Of a DNA stretch of 53,581 nt, positions 1 through 8,199 are shown piece by piece. The notes beneath the pieces were generated by a model that saw only the letters and a list, made by a program, of their open reading frames with translations, made no database searches and was not told the DNA's origin. The position numbers and the translations under genes are program-made. This DNA is from an uncultured Oscillospiraceae bacterium (lineage in GTDB: Bacteria; Bacillota; Clostridia; Oscillospirales; Oscillospiraceae): positions 1 to 53,581 of the forward strand of contig CALXCW010000002.1 in assembly GCA_944386905.1 (NCBI GenBank), written 5' to 3'. The stretch's first letter is position 1. Each line of letters opens with the position of its first letter.

Positions 1-642
1 GGGCTCTTCTACCAGAACCTGGGCAAGGATCCCCAGGGCATCACCATCCGCCTCACCAAGCGCATTCCCGCCCAGGCAGGTCTCGGCGGCGGCAGCGCCG
101 ACGCGGCGGCGGTGCTTCTGGCGCTCAATCGCCACGAGGGAAACCCCTTCTCCCGGGACGAACTGGGAAAGCTGGCGGAAAAGTTGGGCAGTGACGTACC
201 GTTTCTGCTCTTGGGCGGTACGAAATTGGCTCAGGGCAGGGGAGAGGTGCTTTCGGAGCTTCCCGCTATGCCCCAGTGCTTCTACCTGGTGGTGAAGCCG
301 GACTTTTCCGTCTCCACCCTTTCGCTCTACCAGGCCATTGACCAGGCAGAGGCGGTCTACCATCCCAATACCGGCGCCATGGTGGAAGCCCTTCGCAAAG
401 GCGACCTCTTGGAGGTGGCGGGGTATCTCGGCAACAGCTTCGAGCCCCTGGTGGCGGCAGAGCATGGCGAGATCTTGGCCATCCGCACGGTGATGGAGGA
501 CTGCGGTGCGCTGGGCAGCGCCATGACCGGCTCCGGCTCGGCGGTCTTTGGCATCTTCGATGCCTTTGACATGGCCGCCATGGCCAGTATGCAGCTCATG
601 GAGCGCTACCAGACCTTCCTGGCATGCAACATCGTAGAATAG
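1..642 (+). CDS. ispE: 4-diphosphocytidyl-2-C-methyl-D-erythritol kinase (5'-truncated by window)
   Basis: ATP-dependent kinase of the MEP isoprenoid pathway, phosphorylating CDP-methylerythritol in the cytosol. The frame is open from base 1 and the start lies outside the window; 213 residues are visible, roughly three quarters of the usual length. The GHMP-kinase ATP motif is clear at about bases 76-105 (PAQAGLGGGSADAAA), and the C-terminal GHMP glycine motif (GSAMTGSGSAVFG) appears near base 510. A terminator-like hairpin follows the stop, and spoIIR lies immediately downstream. Two further MEP genes (dxr, ispG) lie 8-11 kb away. Identification is secure from the motifs; only the missing N-terminus limits it. 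Confidence 0.95.
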   Translation, partial: GLFYQNLGKDPQGITIRLTKRIPAQAGLGGGSADAAAVLLALNRHEGNPFSRDELGKLAEKLGSDVPFLLLGGTKLAQGRGEVLSELPAMPQCFYLVVKPDFSVSTLSLYQAIDQAEAVYHPNTGAMVEALRKGDLLEVAGYLGNSFEPLVAAEHGEILAIRTVMEDCGALGSAMTGSGSAVFGIFDAFDMAAMASMQLMERYQTFLACNIVE

Positions 643-645
643 ACC

Positions 646-675
646 GTATAAAATCAAAAAATACCGTCCATACTT
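646..675 (+). promoter_or_regulatory. spoIIR: Candidate SigF-type promoter for spoIIR
   Basis: GTATA at 646-650, then 15 bases, then GTCCATACTT at 666-675. The forespore SigF consensus is roughly GYATA-N15-GGNNANANTR, so the -35 is perfect and the -10 matches most fixed positions. Family knowledge says spoIIR is a SigF gene. The element overlaps the left arm of the ispE terminator. The assignment is inference from consensus and context. Confidence 0.45.
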
Positions 676-707
676 GCCATACTACATGGGAAATGGACGG
701 TATTTTT
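656..707 (+). terminator. ispE: Rho-independent terminator after ispE
   Basis: Bases 661-671 (ATACCGTCCAT) pair perfectly with 693-703 (ATGGACGGTAT) across a 21-base loop. The stem is flanked by five A on the left and followed by a T run at 703-707. It ends exactly where the spoIIR ATG at 708 begins, so it also borders the next gene's start. Confidence 0.75.
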
Positions 708-1319
708 ATGGTACTTACGAGAACAAAACGGATATTGCTGGCTACCGCGCTGGTTTTTGCGGCCACTTCTACAGCTGTCGCCGCCTTGCAGCGCGAGCAG
801 ATGGCGCTCTCAGAAAAGCTTATCCGCCTCCACGTGGTGGCAAACTCTGATTCCGAGGAAGATCAGGCCGTGAAGCTCCAGGTGCGCGATGCGGTGCTTG
901 CTGTGGCCGAACCGCTGCTGGAGGATGCCGAGTCACCGCTGGAGAAACTTCAGGCCGCATTGCCGGAGATTGAAGAAGCGGCGGAGAACTGCCTGCGTGC
1001 CCAGGGGGATGATCACGATGTGACGGTGACGCTGGCAAAGGAACAGTTTCCCACACGCGTCTACGACAGCTTTTCGCTCCCCGCTGGGCAGTATACGTCG
1101 CTGCGGGTGACCATCGGCACAGGAACGGGACACAACTGGTGGTGCGTCGTGTTTCCGGCAATCTGCTTTACCGCCACAGCGGGAGAAGTGGAGAGTGCTG
1201 CCGTTGCTGGAGGCTTTACCGCAGAAGAGGTGCGCCTGATTACCGAGGAAGGCGGTTATGAGCTCAAATTTAAGGCCATAGAGTGGGTGGAGTGGCTTCA
1301 GCAAACGCTCTTTGGTTAA
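708..1319 (+). CDS. spoIIR: Stage II sporulation protein R
   Basis: SpoIIR is made in the forespore and exported to the intermembrane space, where it triggers SpoIIGA to process pro-SigmaE in the mother cell. The 203-residue product has an N-terminal basic stretch and hydrophobic signal/anchor segment (residues about 5-24). The family hallmark RLHVVANSDSEEDQ follows at about 42-55, and a conserved Trp-Trp-Cys-Val-Phe-Pro segment lies further on. I prefer the ATG at 708; an in-frame ATG at 693 would add five residues. Neither has a good Shine-Dalgarno. The stop overlaps that of the convergent permease. Confidence 0.9.
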   Translation: MVLTRTKRILLATALVFAATSTAVAALQREQMALSEKLIRLHVVANSDSEEDQAVKLQVRDAVLAVAEPLLEDAESPLEKLQAALPEIEEAAENCLRAQGDDHDVTVTLAKEQFPTRVYDSFSLPAGQYTSLRVTIGTGTGHNWWCVVFPAICFTATAGEVESAAVAGGFTAEEVRLITEEGGYELKFKAIEWVEWLQQTLFG

Positions 1320-2584
1320 CGCCAGACAAACCAGCAGAACAGATAACCCACCAACACGGCCACCAGGGTGAAAGGCACGCCGATGCGCAAAAAGTCGCGG
1401 GTTTTCACTTCGCAGCCGTTTTTTGTCAAAATGCCAATGGTGGCGATGTTGGCTGAGGCGCCGATGGGGGTGAGATTACCGCCTAAGGTTGCGCCCACCA
1501 GCAGGCCGAGGTAGAGCACAGTGGGAGTGGTATCCATCAGCGAGGCGATAGAGGTGACCACAGGCAGCATGGTGGCGACGTAGGGAATATTGTCTACAAA
1601 GGCGGAAATGACCACGGATCCCCAGACGATGAGCGTGTACATTAAGAAGAGGTTGTCGCCGCCCAGGGAAACCAGCAGAGCACTGATCATGTCGATCACG
1701 CCGGCACGGGTGATGCTGTCAATGACCACAAAGAGGCCCGCCAGGAGCAACAGTGTGACATAGTCGATTTCCTGGAGCGTATGACCCAAGACGGAAAGGC
1801 TTTTGGAGCGAAGCACTTCACGGATAAGCCCGATTACGCACAGCCCCGCGCAGATGAGGCCGTTGGTGAGCTCCGGCTTATGGGGCAGGAAGGATGCCGC
1901 AATCAGCAGCGCCACCGTGGCAAGGAGCAGGAAGCTGGGGAAGTAATCCTCCACCTCGGTGCGATCAGTAGCTTCCACCTTGCCCTTTTCGTGACGAAAT
2001 AGGTACATGATAACCGGCACCGTCGCAAGGGCGCCCAGTTCTACAGCCCAGAAAATACTGAATTTTCCGTCCATAAAGAAGAAGTCCAGGAAATTCATAC
2101 CGGCGTAACCACCCAGCAAAATGGAGGTGGTGTCGCCCACCAGCGTGGCTGCACCCTGGAGGTTGGATGAGACGGAAATGGAGATCAGCATAGGCACTGG
2201 GGAGATGTGGAGTTTCTTGCAGATGGCCAGGGCAACCGGAGCGATCATCAAGACTGTGGCCACATTATCCACAAAGGCCGAGACCACGCCGGCAAACAGG
2301 GACATCACCACCGCAGCCCACATGGCGTTGGGGCACTTACTCAGAAGGACATCCGCCATGCGGTTTGGCATTTTTGAGGCGATAAACAGTGAGACGGAGC
2401 CCATAGTGCCGGCAAGCATCAAAAGAACATTCCAGTTGATGGCTGTCACCACGCCGCTCAAGGGCATGACGCCCAGGACAATGAAAATGGCGGCGGAGCC
2501 CAAAGCAATGAGATAGCGCCACTTTTGAAACAGGATCATCAGGACATAAGTGATGAGGAAGAGAATCAATGCGGGTATCTGCAA
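1316..2584 (-). CDS. ArsB/NhaD/SLC13-superfamily (ion transporter) permease
   Basis: Integral membrane transporter of 422 residues with about ten hydrophobic segments. Two internally repeated helix motifs (SAFVDNVATVLM at about 106 and SAFVDNIPYVATM at about 315) and a glycine-rich GNLTPIGASANI segment near 375 are typical of the ion-transporter superfamily (citrate, arsenite and Na+/H+ members). The substrate cannot be told from sequence. It starts at a TTG (2584) with AAGGAG eight bases upstream. There is no neighbouring ars gene, which argues against arsenite as the obvious substrate. It is monocistronic with its own promoter, and its stop overlaps spoIIR's. Confidence 0.8.
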   Translation of the reverse strand: MQIPALILFLITYVLMILFQKWRYLIALGSAAIFIVLGVMPLSGVVTAINWNVLLMLAGTMGSVSLFIASKMPNRMADVLLSKCPNAMWAAVVMSLFAGVVSAFVDNVATVLMIAPVALAICKKLHISPVPMLISISVSSNLQGAATLVGDTTSILLGGYAGMNFLDFFFMDGKFSIFWAVELGALATVPVIMYLFRHEKGKVEATDRTEVEDYFPSFLLLATVALLIAASFLPHKPELTNGLICAGLCVIGLIREVLRSKSLSVLGHTLQEIDYVTLLLLAGLFVVIDSITRAGVIDMISALLVSLGGDNLFLMYTLIVWGSVVISAFVDNIPYVATMLPVVTSIASLMDTTPTVLYLGLLVGATLGGNLTPIGASANIATIGILTKNGCEVKTRDFLRIGVPFTLVAVLVGYLFCWFVWR

Positions 2585-2636
2585 GCGAAACGCTCCTTCC
2601 GGCCGCCGGCGTACCGGTGGCAGCTAGTCTTTTTAG

Positions 2637-2665
2637 ATCTTAACACAGGGCGACTCCTGGGTCAA
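2637..2665 (-). promoter_or_regulatory. SigA-type promoter for the permease gene
   Basis: On the minus strand TTGACC (2665-2660), a 17-base spacer, and TAAGAT (2642-2637). It lies about 50 bases upstream of the TTG start and just after the glnS terminator. Confidence 0.65.
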
Positions 2666-2681
2666 TCAGGAGGTTTTGACG

Positions 2682-2717
2682 AAAAAAGCGTGCTTTGAGC
2701 CCAGAGCCAAAGCACGC
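2682..2717 (-). terminator. glnS: Rho-independent terminator of glnS
   Basis: A perfect 10-bp stem (2688-2697 with 2708-2717) with a 10-base loop is followed on the minus strand by six T (2687-2682). It lies 11 bases beyond the glnS stop. Confidence 0.9.
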
Positions 2718-2728
2718 CGGAAGGATTG

Positions 2729-4411
2729 TTACACGGTGGGTTTGTAGCTGTCCTTTAGGGATACGGCACGGTTAAAGACCAGGTGACCGGGTTTGGAATC
2801 CTTGCTGTCGGCGCAGAAGTAGCCGGTGCGCATAAATTGGAACCGATCCTGGGGCTGGGCCGAGGCCAGGAAGGCCTCTACCTTGCAGCCGGTGCGGACT
2901 TCCAAAGAGTCGGGATTGAGACACGCGAGGAAATCTTTGTCAGCGGCGTCGGGAGCCGGGTCGGAGAAGAGGTTGTCATAGAGACGCACTTCGGCGTCCA
3001 GTGCCGTGGCGGCGTCTACCCAGTGGATGGTGGACTTGACTTTGCGGCCGTCGGCAGGGTCACCGCCCCGGGAGTCGGGGTCATACTCACAGAGAACTTC
3101 CAAAATTTTGCCGCTGTCGTCCTTGACGCAGCCGGTACACTTGACCACATAGGCACCCTTGAGGCGGACTTCATTGCCGGGATAGAGACGGAAGAACTTA
3201 CCCACCTTGGCCTCCATAAAGTCTCCGGCCTCGATGTAGAGATCGCGGGAGAAGGTGACGGGGTGGGTGCCGCTTTCGGGATCGACGGGATTGTTCTCCA
3301 CCTGGAAGGTCTCGCTTTGTCCCTCGGGATAGTTGGTTACGGTGAGCCGGATGGGATCCAGAACAGCCATCACCCGCTGAGCGCTCTGGTTGAGATCTTC
3401 CCGCAGGCAGTGCTCTAAGAAGGCGTACTCCACCGTGGAGGCCGCCTTGGCCACGCCGATGCGCTCACAGAAGTTGCGAATGGACGCGGGGGTATAGCCC
3501 CGGCGCCTTAGGCCGCAGAGGGTGGGCATTCTCGGATCATCCCAGCCGGAGACCTTGCCTTCCTCCACCAGCTGGCGCAGCTTGCGCTTGGACATAACGG
3601 TATAGTTGATGCCCAGGCGGGCAAATTCGATTTGGCGAGGCTTGGCAGGCAGAGAGCAGTTTTCGACGACCCAGTTGTAGAGGGGCCGATGGGCCTCAAA
3701 CTCCAGAGAGCACAGCGAGTGGGTGATGTGCTCCATGGCGTCCTCAATGGGATGGGCGAAATCGTACATGGGATAAATGCACCATTTGTCCCCGGTGCGG
3801 TGGTGGGGCTGGTGGTTGATACGGTAGAGGGCGGGGTCACGCATATTGAAGTTGCCGCTGGCCAAATCGATCTTGGCTCGTAGGGTCATGGCGCCATTGG
3901 GGAATTCTCCGGCGCGCATCCGGCGAAAGAGATCCAGCGATTCTTCCTTGGGCCGGTCACGGTAGGGAGACTTGGCTGGCGTGTTGAGGTCGCCGCGGTA
4001 TTCGCGCATCTGTTCGGGGGTCAGTTCACAGACGTAGGCCAGGCCCTTTTCAATGAGTTCCTCGGCACACTGGTACATGACCTCGAAATAGTCCGAGGCG
4101 TAGTAGAATCGGTCGTCCCAGTCAAAGCCCAGCCAGTGGATGTCCTCCTGTATGGCTTCAACATATTCCGTATCCTCTTTGGTGGGGTTGGTGTCGTCCA
4201 TACGGAGGTTGCACATACCACCGAATTTCTCTGCGGTGCCGAAGTCAATGCAAAGCGCTTTGCAGTGGCCGATATGGAGATACCCATTGGGCTCAGGGGG
4301 GAAACGGGTGTGGACGGTCATACCCTCGTACTGTCCGCCGGGGGCGATATCCTTTTCAATAAAAGCGTGAATAAAATTTTGCGACTCCAGGGGCTTGAGT
4401 TCCTCGGGCAT
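2729..4411 (-). CDS. glnS: Glutaminyl-tRNA synthetase
   Basis: Class I aminoacyl-tRNA synthetase charging tRNA-Gln directly. The 560-residue product matches the family length. It has the HIGH-type signature within PPEPNGYLHIGHCKAL (residues about 37-52) and a KMSKS-type VMSKRKL (about 272). The C-terminal beta-barrel anticodon-binding region ends in a conserved basic NRAVSLKDSYK stretch. The ATG at 4411 is chosen because GAGGAGG sits seven bases upstream; the frame is open further upstream but runs over the promoter. It is monocistronic and flanked by its own promoter and terminator, with no T-box leader since the 5' UTR is only about 30 bases. Confidence 0.96.
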   Translation of the reverse strand: MPEELKPLESQNFIHAFIEKDIAPGGQYEGMTVHTRFPPEPNGYLHIGHCKALCIDFGTAEKFGGMCNLRMDDTNPTKEDTEYVEAIQEDIHWLGFDWDDRFYYASDYFEVMYQCAEELIEKGLAYVCELTPEQMREYRGDLNTPAKSPYRDRPKEESLDLFRRMRAGEFPNGAMTLRAKIDLASGNFNMRDPALYRINHQPHHRTGDKWCIYPMYDFAHPIEDAMEHITHSLCSLEFEAHRPLYNWVVENCSLPAKPRQIEFARLGINYTVMSKRKLRQLVEEGKVSGWDDPRMPTLCGLRRRGYTPASIRNFCERIGVAKAASTVEYAFLEHCLREDLNQSAQRVMAVLDPIRLTVTNYPEGQSETFQVENNPVDPESGTHPVTFSRDLYIEAGDFMEAKVGKFFRLYPGNEVRLKGAYVVKCTGCVKDDSGKILEVLCEYDPDSRGGDPADGRKVKSTIHWVDAATALDAEVRLYDNLFSDPAPDAADKDFLACLNPDSLEVRTGCKVEAFLASAQPQDRFQFMRTGYFCADSKDSKPGHLVFNRAVSLKDSYKPTV

Positions 4412-4448
4412 GGCAGAATCCTCCTCATGGTACACATTCTGAAAAATA

Positions 4449-4477
4449 ATTATAATCGATTTTTCCTGGGAAAGCAA
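4449..4477 (-). promoter_or_regulatory. glnS: SigA-type promoter of glnS
   Basis: On the minus strand TTGCTT (4477-4472), a 17-base spacer and a perfect TATAAT (4454-4449), about 40 bases before the ATG. Confidence 0.8.
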
Positions 4478-4524
4478 CGATGATTCCACTGCTTTCGGCG
4501 TAAATTCAAAAAACCGCCAATACC

Positions 4525-4553
4525 TTTACTTTTTGGCATGATGGTGCTATAAT
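4525..4553 (+). promoter_or_regulatory. SigA-type promoter of the NSS transporter gene
   Basis: TTTACT (4525-4530), 17-base spacer, perfect TATAAT (4548-4553), about 45 bases before the TTG start and divergent from the glnS promoter. Confidence 0.8.
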
Positions 4554-4597
4554 CAGCTTTACCTGCGCAAAGTGCAAAAGAACACAGGAGAGAGGGA

Positions 4598-5944
4598 TTG
4601 ACTGTGAATCAACGTGAGCGATTGGGAAGCCGGCTGGGCTTTATTCTTCTCAGCGCCGGCTGCGCCATTGGCTGCGGAAACGTCTGGAAGTTTCCGTGGA
4701 TGACCGGGCAGAACGGCGGTGGAGGCTTTGTGCTGATCTACCTGCTGTGCCTGATTTTTTTGGGGCTGCCCGCGATGGTGATGGAGCTGTCCGTGGGACG
4801 TGCTGCCCAGGCAAGTCCCGTGCACATGTATCAGAAGATTGAAAAACCTGGACAGAAATGGCACATCCATGGCTATTTTGCCCTATTCGGAAACCTCTGC
4901 CTTATGGCCTTTTATACGGTGGTAGCGGGTTGGCTGCTCTTTTATTTTGTCCAGTTTTTGCTGGGCCACACCGCGACCTTGGGCTTTGTACCGATGATTA
5001 CCAACCCGGGGATCAATGTGGGTTATATGGCCGTCGTCGTGGTGGCAGGCTTCTTCCTGCTGAGCTTCAATCTTCAAGGCGGTCTGGAGCGGGTGACCAA
5101 GTACATGATGGTGGCGTTGCTGGTACTGATGGTGGTACTGGCGGTGCGCAGCGGTTTCCTCGCAGGGGCTCGGGAAGGCCTTTCTTTCTATCTGATGCCC
5201 GACTTTTCCAAGATCACCGGCGAGACGGTGGTGGCTGCCATGAACCAGGCCTTTTTCACCCTGAGCTTGGGCATTGGCTCAATGGCGATTTTTGGAAGCT
5301 ATATCGGCAAGGAGCGCACGCTGCTGGGAGAATCCATCAACATTATCGCGCTGGACAGCTTTGTGGCCATCACTGCCGGTCTTATTCTCTTCCCCGCCTG
5401 CTTTACCTACGATCTAGAGGTGGGCTCAGGGCCTTCGCTGCTCTTTGATACCATGGTTGCGGTATTCAATCATATGGAGGGCGGCCGCTGGTGGGGCGCG
5501 ATGTTCTTTTTGTTTATGGTGTTTGCGGCTATGTCCACAGTGTTTGCTGTGTTTGAGAACATCCTTGCCTGTGTGCGGGAAATGACTGGCTGGAGCCGCC
5601 CCAAGGGCAGCGTGATCTGCGGCACGGTCGTGTTCCTGCTTTCCTTGACCACGGCTTTGGGTTACAGCGTGTTTTCTGGGTTCGTTCCCTTTGCCGATGG
5701 TACCGCATGGCTGGATCTGTGGGATTTCCTGGTATCCTATAATCTCTTGCCTTTGGGTTCTCTTTGCATTGTCCTATTCTGCTGCAATCGCTGGGGCTGG
5801 GGGTGGGAGAACTTCCTGGCGGAGGCTAATGCCGGCAGCGGCCCGAAACTTAGCAGTGGTCTCAAGGGATACTGCCGGTATGTCCTGCCGCTTATGATCC
5901 TTTTTATCTATCTCTACGGCATGGTTACCTTCACTTGGCGTTGA
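4598..5944 (+). CDS. Neurotransmitter:sodium symporter (NSS/SNF) family transporter
   Basis: Sodium-coupled amino-acid-type transporter in the cytoplasmic membrane. The 448-residue product shows the NSS hallmark in the first helix, with GNVWKFPW at about residue 27 and NGGGGFVLIY just after, the unwound substrate and sodium site of LeuT-fold proteins. It has about eleven hydrophobic segments, the usual bacterial short form lacking the twelfth helix. The start is a TTG at 4598 with AGGAG seven bases upstream; a GTG six bases later is the alternative. The substrate (probably an amino acid) is inferred from the family. It has its own promoter and terminator. Confidence 0.9.
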   Translation: MTVNQRERLGSRLGFILLSAGCAIGCGNVWKFPWMTGQNGGGGFVLIYLLCLIFLGLPAMVMELSVGRAAQASPVHMYQKIEKPGQKWHIHGYFALFGNLCLMAFYTVVAGWLLFYFVQFLLGHTATLGFVPMITNPGINVGYMAVVVVAGFFLLSFNLQGGLERVTKYMMVALLVLMVVLAVRSGFLAGAREGLSFYLMPDFSKITGETVVAAMNQAFFTLSLGIGSMAIFGSYIGKERTLLGESINIIALDSFVAITAGLILFPACFTYDLEVGSGPSLLFDTMVAVFNHMEGGRWWGAMFFLFMVFAAMSTVFAVFENILACVREMTGWSRPKGSVICGTVVFLLSLTTALGYSVFSGFVPFADGTAWLDLWDFLVSYNLLPLGSLCIVLFCCNRWGWGWENFLAEANAGSGPKLSSGLKGYCRYVLPLMILFIYLYGMVTFTWR

Positions 5945-5948
5945 TTGC

Positions 5949-5978
5949 GCGGCGGCTTCGGCCGCCGCTTCGTTTTTT
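5949..5978 (+). terminator. Rho-independent terminator after NSS transporter
   Basis: Perfect 8-bp GC stem (5949-5956 with 5961-5968) closed by a TTCG tetraloop, followed after four bases by a T6 run. Confidence 0.9.
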
Positions 5979-6125
5979 GAACGCGACGCAGAATGTGAAG
6001 AAACTGAAAATTTCCCAGAGAAGTGAAAAATAAGGCTATGCAAACCAGCGCTTTTCATATAAAATAGATACCAGCAATAGACGGGAGGTCTGCCTTCCCG
6101 GGGAGCAGAAGGAGTGTATCCCAGT

Positions 6126-6851
6126 ATGAACAAACCAATTTACCGGCGCGTCCTGCTGAAGATCAGCGGCGAGGCTCTGGCCGGCAGTCAGCACCGAGGT
6201 CTGGATTTTCAGGTGATCGGCGAAGTATGCGATGTGGTCAAAAAGTGCGTAGAGCTGGGTGTCCAGGTGGGCATCGTCGTGGGTGGCGGCAACTTCTGGC
6301 GCGGCCTCAAAGATGGTGGCGACAGCATGGAGCGAACCCGGGCCGATCATATGGGCATGCTGGCCACGGTGATCAATGCCTTGGCTGTGGCGGACTCGCT
6401 GGAGCAGCGGGGCGTTGAGGTGCGGGTACAGACGGCCATCGCTATGAATGAGATTGCCGAGCCCTATATCCGTGGCCGTGCCATCCGCCATTTGGAAAAG
6501 GGTAGAGTGGTCATCTTTGGCTGCGGTACCGGCAACCCCTACTTCTCCACTGACACCGGTGCGGTGCTTCGAGCTGCAGAGATTGAAGCTGACGCCATTC
6601 TGCTGGCCAAGAACATCGATGGCGTTTACAGCGCAGATCCTATGAAAGATCCCACCGCCGTGAAGTTCGATGAGATCACCTATGATGAAATCCTCGCCCG
6701 TCATCTCATGGTCATGGATTCCACGGCCACGTCTCTTTCCATGGACAATCACATTCCCATCGTTCTGTTTGCACTGAAAGATCCCGAAAATATCCTGCGT
6801 GTCGTTTTGGGCGAGCAGGTCGGAACAATCGTGAAGGAGGAAATTTCGTAA
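6126..6851 (+). CDS. pyrH: UMP kinase
   Basis: Phosphorylates UMP to UDP; a cytosolic hexameric amino-acid-kinase-fold enzyme. The 241-residue product has KISGEAL near the N-terminus, the phosphate loop GGGNFWRG at about 56-63, [14 protein letters not shown] at about 74-87 and [15 protein letters not shown] near 145. The ATG at 6126 follows AAGGAG (6109-6114) at 11 bases; a GTG at 6114 overlaps that ribosome site and is rejected. It heads the long plus-strand run, and frr overlaps its stop by one base, so the pair is translationally coupled. Confidence 0.96.
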   Translation: MNKPIYRRVLLKISGEALAGSQHRGLDFQVIGEVCDVVKKCVELGVQVGIVVGGGNFWRGLKDGGDSMERTRADHMGMLATVINALAVADSLEQRGVEVRVQTAIAMNEIAEPYIRGRAIRHLEKGRVVIFGCGTGNPYFSTDTGAVLRAAEIEADAILLAKNIDGVYSADPMKDPTAVKFDEITYDEILARHLMVMDSTATSLSMDNHIPIVLFALKDPENILRVVLGEQVGTIVKEEIS

Positions 6852-7402
6852 TGGCAGAGTTTCAGGAATTTACCCGCAAAATGGAAAAAACCCTGGAGGT
6901 TTTGGGCAGCCAGTTTGGCTCTGTCCGCGCAGGCCGTGCCAATGCCCAGGTGCTTGACCGCATTACCGTCTCCTACTACGGCCAGGATACGCCCGTCGGG
7001 CAGGTGGCAAGTATTTCCTCGCCGGATCCCCGCACCTTGGTGATCCAGCCCTGGGATAACAGCCTCCTGAAGCCCATTGAGAAAGCCATCCAGCAGTCGG
7101 ATCTGGGAATCAATCCTCAGAATGACGGCCGGATTATTCGCCTGGTATTCCCACAGCTCACCGAGGAGCGCCGCCGCGATCTCACAAAACAGGTGAAGAA
7201 GTACGCCGAGGACGCCAAGGTGGCTGTCCGCAATATTCGCCGTGACGGCATGGATGCCCTCAAGAAGCAGCTCAAGAAGAGTGAGATCACCGAGGACGAC
7301 CAGAAGAAGGGGGAGAAAGACCTCCAGGAGCTCACCGACAAATATATCAAAAAGGTTGATGACCTCTGTGCCAAGAAAGAAAAAGAACTGATGGAGATCT
7401 GA
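6851..7402 (+). CDS. frr: Ribosome recycling factor
   Basis: Splits post-termination ribosomes together with EF-G. It is 183 residues, close to the standard length, with the family signature SVRAGRANAQVLDRI at about residues 25-39 and the long charged helices of the three-helix domain at the C-terminus (DLTKQVKKYAEDAKVAVRNI). The start ATG overlaps the pyrH TAA (TAATG), with GAAGGAGG upstream inside pyrH. A hairpin lies directly after it, before uppS. Confidence 0.97.
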   Translation: MAEFQEFTRKMEKTLEVLGSQFGSVRAGRANAQVLDRITVSYYGQDTPVGQVASISSPDPRTLVIQPWDNSLLKPIEKAIQQSDLGINPQNDGRIIRLVFPQLTEERRRDLTKQVKKYAEDAKVAVRNIRRDGMDALKKQLKKSEITEDDQKKGEKDLQELTDKYIKKVDDLCAKKEKELMEI

Positions 7403-7410
7403 GATCACCA

Positions 7411-7437
7411 CTAAAAGCCGCCTCGGGCGGCTTTTAG
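7411..7437 (+). terminator. Hairpin terminator after frr
   Basis: A 12-bp perfect stem CTAAAAGCCGCC/GGCGGCTTTTAG with a 3-base loop. The U tract forms the 3' side of the stem rather than following it, so it may only attenuate transcription into uppS. Confidence 0.65.
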
Positions 7438-7458
7438 AATCGGGTAAGGAAGAGAAAT

Positions 7459-8199
7459 ATGGCGTTTTTTAAGAAAAAGAGCGTTTCGGCACCGCCGCTG
7501 CCGCCGCCGAAGCATATTGCCATTATCATGGACGGCAATGGCCGCTGGGCTACCCGCAAGGGGTTGCCGCGCACGGCGGGGCATGCGGCGGGCAGCGAGG
7601 TTTTTCGTCGCATTGCCACCTATTGCCGCGATATTGGCATCAGTTACCTCACAGTTTACGCTTTTTCCACCGAGAACTGGAAACGATCTGAGGAAGAAGT
7701 AACCGCCATCATGGGACTGCTCAAAAAGTACCTGTTTGAAGCATTGGAGAAAATGGAGAAAGATCAGATCAAACTGAGATTTTTAGGAGATCTTACTCGC
7801 CTCTCTCCGGAACTTCTGGCGCTCATCGACCGTACCAACGCAGTCTCAGAGAAGTATGAGGGGTTCCAGGCCAATATTTGTCTAAACTACGGCGGGCGGG
7901 ACGAGATTGTCCATGCGGCCCGGGCCTTTGCCCGTGCCTGCGTTAAAGGAGAGGCGAATCCCGACGAACTCACCGAGATGCAATTTGGTTCCTATCTCTA
8001 TTCCGCCGGGATCCCTGACCCGGATCTCATCATCCGTCCCAGCGGCGAAGTGCGTGTTTCAAACTTTTTGTTATGGCAGTCGGCCTATGCGGAATACTAT
8101 TTTACAGACGTCCTCTGGCCTGACTTTACCCCCGCAGAACTTGACAAGGCCATTGCCGCCTACCATGGGCGCAATCGCCGTTTTGGAGGCGTGAAATAA
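7459..8199 (+). CDS. uppS: Undecaprenyl diphosphate synthase (cis-prenyltransferase)
   Basis: Condenses isopentenyl units onto farnesyl diphosphate to make the C55 carrier for peptidoglycan. The 246-residue product carries MDGNGRWA at about residues 23-30 (catalytic Asp), the ENW-R-S-E region near 75-80, and the C-terminal SGE-R-SNFLLWQ signature at about 195-208 followed by the YAEYYF-D segment. GTAAGGAAG lies upstream of the ATG. It is followed directly by cdsA, the common envelope-lipid pairing. Confidence 0.96.
   Translation: MAFFKKKSVSAPPLPPPKHIAIIMDGNGRWATRKGLPRTAGHAAGSEVFRRIATYCRDIGISYLTVYAFSTENWKRSEEEVTAIMGLLKKYLFEALEKMEKDQIKLRFLGDLTRLSPELLALIDRTNAVSEKYEGFQANICLNYGGRDEIVHAARAFARACVKGEANPDELTEMQFGSYLYSAGIPDPDLIIRPSGEVRVSNFLLWQSAYAEYYFTDVLWPDFTPAELDKAIAAYHGRNRRFGGVK

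Noticed and set aside
4412-4448. T-box riboswitch ahead of glnS
   Set aside because: Considered because aminoacyl-tRNA synthetase genes often have one, but the promoter leaves only about 30 bases of leader.
6035-6065. Possible promoter with TATAAA/TAAAAT before pyrH
   Set aside because: The A/T-rich -10 candidates lack any -35 better than three of six matches at 16-18 bases, so I do not list it although some promoter must exist there.
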